DNA of 64,000 nucleotides from assembly GCA_039933635.1 (NCBI GenBank), contig JBDTNQ010000008.1, forward strand, positions 7,310 to 71,309, written 5' to 3'. The notes under the pieces are model-generated. The model ran no database searches. It saw nothing but the letters and a program-made list of their open reading frames with translations, and was not told the DNA's origin. A program made the position numbers and the translations under genes. Within the stretch, counting starts at the first letter, position 1, and every line of letters starts with the position of its first letter. The DNA is from JBDTNQ01 sp039933635. Its GTDB lineage: Bacteria > Acidobacteriota > Vicinamibacteria > Vicinamibacterales > SCN-69-37. This document shows, piece after piece, positions 1-6,528 of this stretch.

Positions 1-732
1 GCGATCGCCCTCGGCCACGATCTGGGCCATCCACCGTTCGGACACGCGGGCGAACGCGTGATCGACCGGCTCATGCCAGGAGGCTTCAATCACTACGAGC
101 AGAGCCTGCGCATTGTCGACGTGCTCGAGAACGCGCGACAGGGGCTCAATCTCAGCTGGGAAGTACGGGACGGGATCGCGCGCCACTCCAAGGGGAAGCA
201 CGGCCTGCCCGTCGGCGCGCCGAAGGAGCACCGCGCCAGCACGGTCGAAGGTCAGATTGCGCGGGTCGCCGACATCATCGCCTACGTCAATCACGACATT
301 GACGATGCGGTGCGCGCGGGGGTGCTGGACATTGCGGCCCTGCCGGCCGCGGCCACCTCGCGTCTGGGCACCACGTCCTCTCAGCGCATCAACGCGATGG
401 TGACCGACGTCGTGCACGAAACCCTTACCGGCGGTCTTACCGAGATCCGGATGAGCGCGGACGTGCTCGCCGCCACCATGGACTTGCGTGGCTTCCTGTT
501 CGAGGCCGTCTACGAGAACCCCCGAGCGACCGCCGAGTTCAACAAGGCCTCTGGTGTCATTGGCGGCATCTGGGAGCGCCTGCACCTCAAGCCCGAGCCC
601 TACCTGGACGAGACGACGATCGCCTCGGAGGGGCTGGACGCCGCCATCCGCGACTTCGTGGCCGGCATGACCGACCGCTACGCCGTGGCTCTCTTCCAGG
701 AGTTCTTCGTGCCGCGGTCCTGGGCGGTCTAG
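1..732 (+). CDS. dgt: dGTP triphosphohydrolase (dGTPase-like), 3' part, cut by window edge
   Basis: This is the C-terminal 243 residues of an HD-domain deoxynucleoside triphosphohydrolase, which hydrolyses dGTP to deoxyguanosine and tripolyphosphate. The reading frame is open from base 1, so the start lies outside the window. The metal-binding GHDLGH motif (His-Asp at residues 6-7 of the fragment) is followed by PPFGHAGE and GGFNHYEQSLR, both typical of the family; an HSKG motif lies near residue 54. Family members are usually 350-450 residues, so roughly a third is missing upstream. The product is cytosolic. The next gene, yceD, follows after about 175 bases with its own apparent promoter. 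Confidence 0.9.
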   Translation, partial: AIALGHDLGHPPFGHAGERVIDRLMPGGFNHYEQSLRIVDVLENARQGLNLSWEVRDGIARHSKGKHGLPVGAPKEHRASTVEGQIARVADIIAYVNHDIDDAVRAGVLDIAALPAAATSRLGTTSSQRINAMVTDVVHETLTGGLTEIRMSADVLAATMDLRGFLFEAVYENPRATAEFNKASGVIGGIWERLHLKPEPYLDETTIASEGLDAAIRDFVAGMTDRYAVALFQEFFVPRSWAV

Positions 733-845
733 CGCGGGCGAGTTCGGCGTGTTGATCGTCGTTTCGAGGGCGGGCAGGCCCATCAGGCGCGCTTCGCCCC
801 CGATTGCCCTTTGGGCCTCCACGGCCAAGGTTCCGGCCCAAAACT

Positions 846-874
846 TGAGCCCGCCGACCTAAGCCTGCTAAAAT
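846..874 (+). promoter_or_regulatory. Candidate sigma-70 promoter for the yceD-rpmF-plsX operon
   Basis: A TTGAGC hexamer is followed after 18 bases by TAAAAT, both fair matches to -35 and -10 boxes. It sits about 33 bases in front of the yceD ATG and downstream of the dGTPase gene. The same TTGAGC hexamer appears in front of the beta-barrel gene at 15121. Positions may be off by a base. Confidence 0.45.
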
Positions 875-907
875 CACCGTTTGGCCTGCCCACGTGGGCC
901 CAGCTGT

Positions 908-1432
908 ATGGACATGATTCTGAACCTTAACCGGTTCCGCAGCGCGCTGGAACGGGTGGAACGCACGTTCGAACCGGCGGAGTTCCAGGCGGACGACAAC
1001 GACTTCCGTGTCACCACGCCGGTCGAGCTGACGGCTGAGATCCACAAGGACGGCCGCAAGTTCCGCTTGGTCGGATCCGCCAAGACCACCCTCGAGACAG
1101 CCTGCAGCCGGTGTCTCGAGCCCTTCACCTTACCGGTGAAGGCCGCCTTCGACCTGATGTTCCTGCCGCACTCTGACGCGGCGGACGACCAGGAAAAGGA
1201 GGTCGATGACGACGACGTCGGGGTGTCGTACTACAGCGACGATCAGATCAACCTTGGTGACGTGATGCGTGAGCAGTTCTATCTGGCCATGCCCATGAAA
1301 CCGCTGTGCCAGACCGACTGCCAGGGGTTGTGTCCTCAGTGCGGCACGAACCGCAACGTGGCCACCTGCGACTGCAAGTTCGACTGGGTCGATCCCAGAC
1401 TCGAGGCCCTGAAGGACCTGCGAGGACAATGA
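908..1432 (+). CDS. yceD: YceD/DUF177 family protein
   Basis: A 174-residue DUF177 protein. In E. coli and plants this family is linked to 23S rRNA accumulation, and the gene is usually found directly before rpmF and plsX, as here. Two cysteine groups are visible: C66 and C69, and a cluster at residues 134-156 (CQTDCQGLCPQC, then CDC) that probably binds zinc. The middle is acidic (KEVDDDDVG). I chose the ATG at 908; an in-frame TTG at 881 is possible but adds nine residues that do not look like the family N-terminus. No clear ribosome binding site precedes the ATG. Rated high for family, low for molecular role. Confidence 0.88.
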   Translation: MDMILNLNRFRSALERVERTFEPAEFQADDNDFRVTTPVELTAEIHKDGRKFRLVGSAKTTLETACSRCLEPFTLPVKAAFDLMFLPHSDAADDQEKEVDDDDVGVSYYSDDQINLGDVMREQFYLAMPMKPLCQTDCQGLCPQCGTNRNVATCDCKFDWVDPRLEALKDLRGQ

Positions 1433-1509
1433 CGCGGCCCGCTGGGAGCCGCTGACCGGTCGAGCCGGCTGGCCGACAAGCCCTCTAGCCTGGAGAGAAC
1501 GAGAATCCG

Positions 1510-1692
1510 ATGCCTAATCCGAAACGACGCCATTCCAAGACCCGCACAGCCAAGCGCCGAACCCACGACGCCTTGAAGCCGATCGGCACGAGCGAGTGCC
1601 CGCAGTGTCACGAGCTCAAGCTGCCGCACACCGTCTGCAAGAACTGCGGCTACTACCGTGGCCGGCAGGTTCGCGCCGTCGACGAGGAGTAG
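1510..1692 (+). CDS. rpmF: 50S ribosomal protein L32
   Basis: A 60-residue L32 protein of the large ribosomal subunit. It starts with the typical MPNPKRRHSKTRTAKRR and ends with a zinc ribbon of two CxxC pairs (CPQC and CKNC), so this is the zinc-binding form. Its length is normal. A GAGA-rich stretch just before the ATG may act as ribosome binding site. It is the second gene of the yceD-rpmF-plsX operon, and only 12 bases separate it from plsX. Confidence 0.97.
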   Translation: MPNPKRRHSKTRTAKRRTHDALKPIGTSECPQCHELKLPHTVCKNCGYYRGRQVRAVDEE

Positions 1693-1704
1693 GCCCGACC
1701 TCCC

Positions 1705-2709
1705 GTGCCGGTGATCGCCGTTGACGCGATGGGGGGCGATCGCGCTCCCGCCGCAGTGGTCGAAGGGGCGTTGCTTGCCGCCCGTGAGCGTCACGTCGCG
1801 GTGGTGCTCGTGGGCCCGTCGCAACGCCTGCACGACGAAATTGCCCGCCACGATCGCGGCGACGCGCGTGTCGACATTGTCGATGCGCCGGACGTGATCG
1901 GGATGGACGAGTCGCCGCTGACGGCGCTCCGTCGCAAGCCCGGGGCCTCCATTCGCGTCGCGGCTGAGTTGGTCCGGTCCGGGCAGGCGGCGGCCCTGTT
2001 CAGCGCCGGGCATTCCGGCGCCACCATGCTCGCGGTGCACGGCGCGTTTGGCATGCTTGCCGGGGCGGATCGGCCCGCGCTGGCGGTCACGGTCCCAACG
2101 CCGAGTGGGGAAGCCGTGCTGCTCGATGCGGGCGCCAACGTCGAGTGTCGTCCCGAGCATCTCGTCGAGTTCGCGCATCTCGGCGCGGCCTATGCCCAGG
2201 TCATCCTCGACGTGTCCCGTCCCCGAGTCGGCCTGCTGTCGATCGGAGAAGAGCCCGGCAAGGGCACGGATCTGATTCGCCTGACGCATCAACGCCTGCT
2301 GGCAGCGGGGGCGTCCCTGAATTTCATTGGCAATCTCGAAGCGCGCGATCTCTTCTCGGGCCGCGCGGATGTGATTGTCTGCGACGGGTTCACGGGCAAC
2401 ATCGCGCTGAAAGTAGGAGAGGGACTCGTCGAGGCGCTGGAGCAGATGCTGCGCGAGGAACTGGGATCTGCGCTCGTGTCTCAGATTGGCGCGCTGTTGA
2501 TGAGCCGCGCGTTCGCGCGCTTGCGCCAGCGCGTGGACTCCGCCGAGTATGGCGCCGCGCCGCTGCTCGGCGTGCAGGGGCTCGCACTCATCGGTCACGG
2601 GCGATCGTCGCCGCGCGCGATCGCCAGTGGCGTGGCGCTGGCGGTGCGGCTGGCCGATGCGGGCCTCGTGACGCGGCTTGCCGGGGCCCTTGCGGCCGCG
2701 CATGCGTGA
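1705..2709 (+). CDS. plsX: Phosphate acyltransferase PlsX
   Basis: PlsX converts acyl-ACP and phosphate to acyl-phosphate, the donor for PlsY in phospholipid synthesis. The 334-residue protein opens with IAVDAMGGDRAP and carries GHSGATM and CDGFTGNIALK, all characteristic. Length is typical (about 330-350). It starts with GTG, 12 bases after rpmF, with no strong Shine-Dalgarno sequence, so translation is probably coupled to rpmF. In many bacteria plsX is followed by fabH and fabD; here the next gene is fabG, 49 bases on. Confidence 0.95.
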   Translation: MPVIAVDAMGGDRAPAAVVEGALLAARERHVAVVLVGPSQRLHDEIARHDRGDARVDIVDAPDVIGMDESPLTALRRKPGASIRVAAELVRSGQAAALFSAGHSGATMLAVHGAFGMLAGADRPALAVTVPTPSGEAVLLDAGANVECRPEHLVEFAHLGAAYAQVILDVSRPRVGLLSIGEEPGKGTDLIRLTHQRLLAAGASLNFIGNLEARDLFSGRADVIVCDGFTGNIALKVGEGLVEALEQMLREELGSALVSQIGALLMSRAFARLRQRVDSAEYGAAPLLGVQGLALIGHGRSSPRAIASGVALAVRLADAGLVTRLAGALAAAHA

Positions 2710-2758
2710 TCGATTGGTTGCGCCCTGCCCGCACGTGTGCTGAAGTAGGCAGGCTGAT

Positions 2759-3499
2759 ATGAGCACGATGGAGGGCCGTGTGGCCCTGGTCACCGGCGCG
2801 TCGCGCGGGATCGGGCGCGCGATAGCCGAGCGACTGGCGGCCGATGGCGCCACGGTCGTGGCTGCCGCGCGCGGGGAGCATGCGCACGAGACGGTGGCCG
2901 GCATTGTCGCGCGGGGCGGGCGAGCCGAGGCCGCGACGATGGATGTGACCGATGATGCGGCGGTGATGGCAACCGTGGCTGGCATCCTCGAGCGACACGG
3001 CAGGGTCGATATCCTGGTGAACAATGCGGGAATCACGCGCGACCAGTTGATGCTGCGGATGAAGCGCGACGACTGGGATGCGGTGGTGTCGACCAACCTG
3101 ACGGCGGCCTATACGTGCGTCCAGGCAGTGCTCAAAGGGATGGTCAAGCAGCGGGCGGGGCGCATCGTGAACATCTCGTCGGTCGTCGGACAGTCGGGCA
3201 ATGCCGGACAGGTGAACTACGCGGCGTCGAAGGCGGGCTTGATCGGACTCACGAAAGCGCTGGCGCTCGAGGTGGCGTCGCGCGGGATTACGGTCAACGC
3301 CGTCGCCCCAGGGCTGATCGAAACGGATATGACGAAGGCGTTGTCGGCCGGCACGCACGACGAGTGGGCGTCGCGCATTCCATTGAAGCGGCTCGGCACC
3401 GCCGCGGACGTGGCGTCCGCGGTGGCGTTTCTGGCGTCCGACGAGGCGTCGTATATTACCGGCCAGGTTCTGGCCGTCAATGGGGGCATGTACTTGTAG
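2759..3499 (+). CDS. fabG: 3-oxoacyl-ACP reductase FabG
   Basis: An NADPH-dependent short-chain dehydrogenase that reduces 3-oxoacyl-ACP in fatty acid elongation. The 246 residues contain the cofactor motif TGASRGIG near residue 13, NNAGITRD near residue 88, the catalytic YAASK, and the FabG-like ending SYITGQVLAVNGGMYL. Position directly before acpP and fabF makes FabG the clear call among SDR enzymes. An AGG-containing stretch lies in front of the ATG; a second ATG two codons later is possible. A strong GC hairpin begins directly at the stop codon. Confidence 0.94.
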   Translation: MSTMEGRVALVTGASRGIGRAIAERLAADGATVVAAARGEHAHETVAGIVARGGRAEAATMDVTDDAAVMATVAGILERHGRVDILVNNAGITRDQLMLRMKRDDWDAVVSTNLTAAYTCVQAVLKGMVKQRAGRIVNISSVVGQSGNAGQVNYAASKAGLIGLTKALALEVASRGITVNAVAPGLIETDMTKALSAGTHDEWASRIPLKRLGTAADVASAVAFLASDEASYITGQVLAVNGGMYL

Positions 3500-3520
3500 C
3501 GGCCCGCGCGCGGCGGGCCG
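3500..3520 (+). terminator. GC hairpin between fabG and acpP
   Basis: CGGCCCGC and GCGGGCCG form a perfect 8-bp stem around a 5-base loop immediately after the fabG stop codon. No T-tract follows. It could be a partial terminator or an RNA-processing or stabilising element that separates the very highly expressed acpP from fabG. Confidence 0.5.
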
Positions 3521-3581
3521 GTATAGCATGCTGGTTGAGTATCGGGCAGGTCGTCGACCTGGCCCCTTGGAGGAGGACTGA

Positions 3582-3821
3582 ATGGCGGTTGCGGATCAGG
3601 TCAAGAAGATCATCGTCGAACAACTGGGCGTCGATGAAGAGGAAGTGACGCCGGATGCGTCGTTCGTGGACGATCTGGGAGCGGACTCCCTCGACACGGT
3701 CGAACTCGTCATGGCCTTCGAGGAGGAATTCGGGATCGAGATTCCGGATGAGGACGCTGAGAAGATTACCCGCGTGAAGGAAGCCGTCGAGTACATCGAA
3801 GGCCACGCCAAGAAGAAGTAG
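3582..3821 (+). CDS. acpP: Acyl carrier protein
   Basis: A 79-residue acidic acyl carrier protein that carries growing acyl chains on a 4'-phosphopantetheine arm. The attachment serine is S36 in the motif LGADSLDTVEL. Size and charge are typical. A very strong ribosome binding site (GGAGGAGG) stands seven bases before the ATG, the best in this part of the window, in keeping with the high abundance of ACP. A GTATAGCAT sequence about 60 bases upstream could be an additional -10 box. fabF follows after 12 bases. Confidence 0.98.
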   Translation: MAVADQVKKIIVEQLGVDEEEVTPDASFVDDLGADSLDTVELVMAFEEEFGIEIPDEDAEKITRVKEAVEYIEGHAKKK

Positions 3822-3833
3822 CTCGGAGGGGAT

Positions 3834-5075
3834 TTGCAGAGGCGAGTAGTCGTCACAGGCGTCGGCCTGCTGTCCTCGGTCGGCATCGGCACCGAGGCAT
3901 GCTGGGAGGCGCTGTGCGCCGGCCGCAGCGGCATCGGACCCATCACACACTTCGACGCGTCGAAGTTCGCGGCACGCATTGCCGGCGAGGTGAAGGGTTT
4001 CGATCCGCTGCAGTACATGGACAAGAAGGACGTCAAGAAGGCGGACGTCTTCATCCAGTTCGCGCTGGCGGCCTCGGAGTTCGCGGTGCGCGATGCCCGG
4101 CTCGAGGTCACGCCGGACATCGCCGACAACGTCGGCGTGTTCATCGCGTCGGGCATCGGGGGGTTCAGCACGATCGAAAGCGAGCACCTGGCCCTCATCA
4201 ACGGCGGTCCCCGTCGCATCTCGCCATTCTTCATTCCGGCATCCATCATCAACCTGGCCGCGGGACAGGTGTCGATTCGATTCGGCGCCCGCGGGCCAAA
4301 CCTCGCCACCTGCACGGCGTGCACGGCCTCGGCGCACGCGATCGGTGAATCGTACGAAATCATCAGACGTGGCGACGCGGACGTGATGATCACCGGGGGA
4401 TCCGAGGCGTCCATCACGCCGATGGGGGTCGGCGGCTTTGCCGCATTGCGAGCCCTGTCGACGCGCAACGACGAGCCCGAGCGCGCCAGCCGGCCCTTCG
4501 ACAAGGATCGCGACGGCTTCGTGGTCGGCGAGGGCGCCGGCATGGTGATCATCGAAGAACTCGAGGGCGCGCGCCGCCGTGGGGCGACCATCTACGCCGA
4601 AATCGTCGGCTATGGCTTGTCCGGTGACGCGTACCACCTGACCGGCCAGCCGGAAGACGGGAACGGCGCCGTCCGATCGATGCGGATGGCGCTCCGGAAG
4701 GCCGGACTGCAGCCGGACGCCATCGACTACATCAACGCCCACGGCACGTCGACGCCCATCAACGATCCCACCGAAACCCTCGCGGTCCGTACGGTATTCG
4801 GCGACCATGCGAAGACGCTGGTGATGTCGTCAACGAAGTCGATGACCGGACACTTGCTGGGCGCGGCCGGGGGGCTCGAAGCGGGTATCACCGCCCTCGC
4901 AATCCGCGACCAGGTGGCGCCACCGACCATCAACCTCGACGAGCCCGATCCAGCCTGCGACCTGGACTACGCGCCGAAGGTCAAGCGACCGATGAAGATC
5001 GACTACGCGTTGTCGAATTCGTTCGGGTTCGGTGGCACGAATGGCACGTTGCTGCTGAAGCGGTACGCTGAGTAG
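3834..5075 (+). CDS. fabF: 3-oxoacyl-ACP synthase II (FabF)
   Basis: A condensing enzyme that extends acyl-ACP with malonyl-ACP. The 413-residue protein shows the KAS II catalytic triad: the active-site cysteine in TACTASAHAIG (about residue 164), histidine in NAHGTSTPINDP and histidine in KSMTGHLLGAAGG. The ending NSFGFGGTNGTLLLKR is typical. It starts with TTG right after a GGAGGGG ribosome binding site, overlapping none of acpP. It is the last gene of the fatty acid block; a repeat-rich spacer follows. Confidence 0.96.
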   Translation: MQRRVVVTGVGLLSSVGIGTEACWEALCAGRSGIGPITHFDASKFAARIAGEVKGFDPLQYMDKKDVKKADVFIQFALAASEFAVRDARLEVTPDIADNVGVFIASGIGGFSTIESEHLALINGGPRRISPFFIPASIINLAAGQVSIRFGARGPNLATCTACTASAHAIGESYEIIRRGDADVMITGGSEASITPMGVGGFAALRALSTRNDEPERASRPFDKDRDGFVVGEGAGMVIIEELEGARRRGATIYAEIVGYGLSGDAYHLTGQPEDGNGAVRSMRMALRKAGLQPDAIDYINAHGTSTPINDPTETLAVRTVFGDHAKTLVMSSTKSMTGHLLGAAGGLEAGITALAIRDQVAPPTINLDEPDPACDLDYAPKVKRPMKIDYALSNSFGFGGTNGTLLLKRYAE

Positions 5076-5120
5076 CAGGGAGCTTGGGCTCAACGCCTGC
5101 GCCTCGGGGTACGGCGACGG

Positions 5121-5205
5121 AAGCCTCGAGCCAGAAGTTCGAGCCGAAGCCCGAAGCCCGAAGCCCGAAGCCCGAAGCTGTGAGCGCCAAGCCCTGAGCC
5201 CCCGT
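5121..5205 (+). repeat. Degenerate heptamer tandem repeat, family A (AGCCCGA type)
   Basis: The spacer between fabF and the acyltransferase gene consists of 7-base units of the form AGCCNNN. Positions 5146-5173 hold four perfect GAAGCCC copies plus a partial fifth, flanked on both sides by degenerate units. A second locus of the same family lies at 10004-10078. Confidence 0.8.
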
Positions 5206-5216
5206 CCCTGCCGCTG

Positions 5217-5921
5217 ATGCCTCTGACCCGGCGCAAGCGCATTCAAGCAGCCGTGATCGCCGCGGTCGGCGTGCCCGTGGTCGAGGCCATCGGGGCGACG
5301 TACCACTGGATCGAGCGCGGCACCGAGCACCTCGACGCCATCCACCGCAGCGGCCGTCAGCCCATCTACGCGCTCTGGCACGGCCGGATCATGCCGGGCA
5401 CCATCTACCTTCGCGACCGCGACATCGTCGTGATCACCAGCGAGAACTTCGACGGCGAGTGGGTCGCGCGGCTGATTCGGCGGTTCGGATACGACACCGC
5501 GAGGGGATCGACTTCGCGGAACGGTGCAAAGGCGCTCGTGCAACTGCGACGAGACATGCGGGCTGGACGCCCCGTGGCGTTCACCATCGACGGTCCCAGA
5601 GGCCCTCGAGAGGTCGCGCAGCCGGGCGCTGTCTGGCTGGCGAGCGCGACGGGCAATCCGATCCTGCCGTTCCACATCGAAGCCCGGGACGCCTGGACGG
5701 CGAAAAGCTGGGACCGCCATCAAATCCCCAAGCCCGGCACCGACGTCGTCGCGACGATGGGGCCGCCGATCGAGGTGGCCGCGAACGCGGACGCCGAGAG
5801 TATCGAACGCGGACGACTCGAACTCGAGGCAGCGCTCGGCAGATTGAAGCACATGGCGCTCGACGTACTGGCCGCGGAGCGAGGGCCTGGAGGGCATGGG
5901 CATGAACCTGAAATCCGGTGA
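5217..5921 (+). CDS. DUF374 / LPLAT-family lysophospholipid acyltransferase
   Basis: A 234-residue protein of the lysophospholipid acyltransferase superfamily, DUF374 subgroup, related to enzymes that acylate lysophospholipids or lipid A precursors. Visible family features are an ALWHGRIMP block near residue 44 and the long conserved stretch around residues 97-140 with TSRNGAKAL and FTIDGPRGP. The N-terminus has a moderately hydrophobic segment, so it may be membrane-associated. The start ATG follows the family A repeat with no good ribosome binding site. Position after the fatty acid genes fits a lipid role; the exact substrate cannot be read from sequence. Confidence 0.8.
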   Translation: MPLTRRKRIQAAVIAAVGVPVVEAIGATYHWIERGTEHLDAIHRSGRQPIYALWHGRIMPGTIYLRDRDIVVITSENFDGEWVARLIRRFGYDTARGSTSRNGAKALVQLRRDMRAGRPVAFTIDGPRGPREVAQPGAVWLASATGNPILPFHIEARDAWTAKSWDRHQIPKPGTDVVATMGPPIEVAANADAESIERGRLELEAALGRLKHMALDVLAAERGPGGHGHEPEIR

Positions 5922-6513
5922 CGGCTGGTCTCGGGAGTGGCCGCGTTTGGCCGCGATGATGGTGAGCCTGGCGATTCCCACCGCATGCGGGCGTCCCGAT
6001 TCCGGGGCCGCGCGGCTACAGCAGACCGATGCGGGCGCCGCTCAGGCAGGCCCGGCAACTCCGGCCCTCATCGTCCTGAAGGGGGCGTCGCGGCTTCGGG
6101 ACGGCCAGGGGCGCCACGGCGGACACGAACTCAGTTATCGGCTGCAGGTCGCGTATCCGGCCGAGGAAGTTCTGCGCAAGATTCACGAGAGCATTGCGGC
6201 CATGCCCGCGACGCCGCTCGAACACGAGTTTCTGAATCCCGGCCTCGCCACGGGCGTTCGGCGCGGATGGTCCACTTTCATCGATGGGAGCAGGACGCCG
6301 AGCACCAGAGTGACCGCGTGGGTTGGGGAGTGGCAGACGACGGGCAGCGACGTGGTCATCTACTCGTTGCGCTACGACTCGGCGGTGGGACCGTCTCGGG
6401 CCGGAGATGAGAGGCCGGACAATGACGACCTGCTGGTCAGCGCCTCGTTCATACCGGCCGCCGCGGCGGCCGCCGTTCGGAAGCAAATCGGCATCACCGC
6501 CCCCATCAAGTAG
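5902..6513 (+). CDS. Hypothetical exported protein, possible lipoprotein
   Basis: I do not recognise this 203-residue protein. The N-terminus has a basic stretch, a short hydrophobic segment and a cysteine (IPTAC, about residue 29), so it is probably exported and perhaps lipid-modified, although proline at -3 is unusual for a lipobox. The rest looks like a compact globular domain. I chose the ATG at 5902 because GGAGGG lies at the right distance (7 bases); the ATG at 5896 is too close to it. The gene overlaps the end of the acyltransferase gene by 20 bases, so the two are probably co-transcribed. It converges on the TonB-dependent receptor gene. Confidence 0.7.
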   Translation: MNLKSGDGWSREWPRLAAMMVSLAIPTACGRPDSGAARLQQTDAGAAQAGPATPALIVLKGASRLRDGQGRHGGHELSYRLQVAYPAEEVLRKIHESIAAMPATPLEHEFLNPGLATGVRRGWSTFIDGSRTPSTRVTAWVGEWQTTGSDVVIYSLRYDSAVGPSRAGDERPDNDDLLVSASFIPAAAAAAVRKQIGITAPIK

Positions 6514-6528
6514 AGCCGTCCGGGCTCG

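Noticed and set aside
733..845. Spacer after the dGTPase gene searched for a tRNA or small RNA.
   Set aside because: No cloverleaf or T-loop sequence; only GC-rich short inverted repeats.
1336..3096. A 586-residue open frame on the minus strand opposite yceD, rpmF, plsX and fabG.
   Set aside because: It is antisense to four well-recognised genes, has Arg/His/Ala-rich composition typical of GC-rich shadow frames, and matches no family.
5121..5205. The heptamer array considered as a CRISPR array.
   Set aside because: Units are seven bases without spacers; there are no cas genes.
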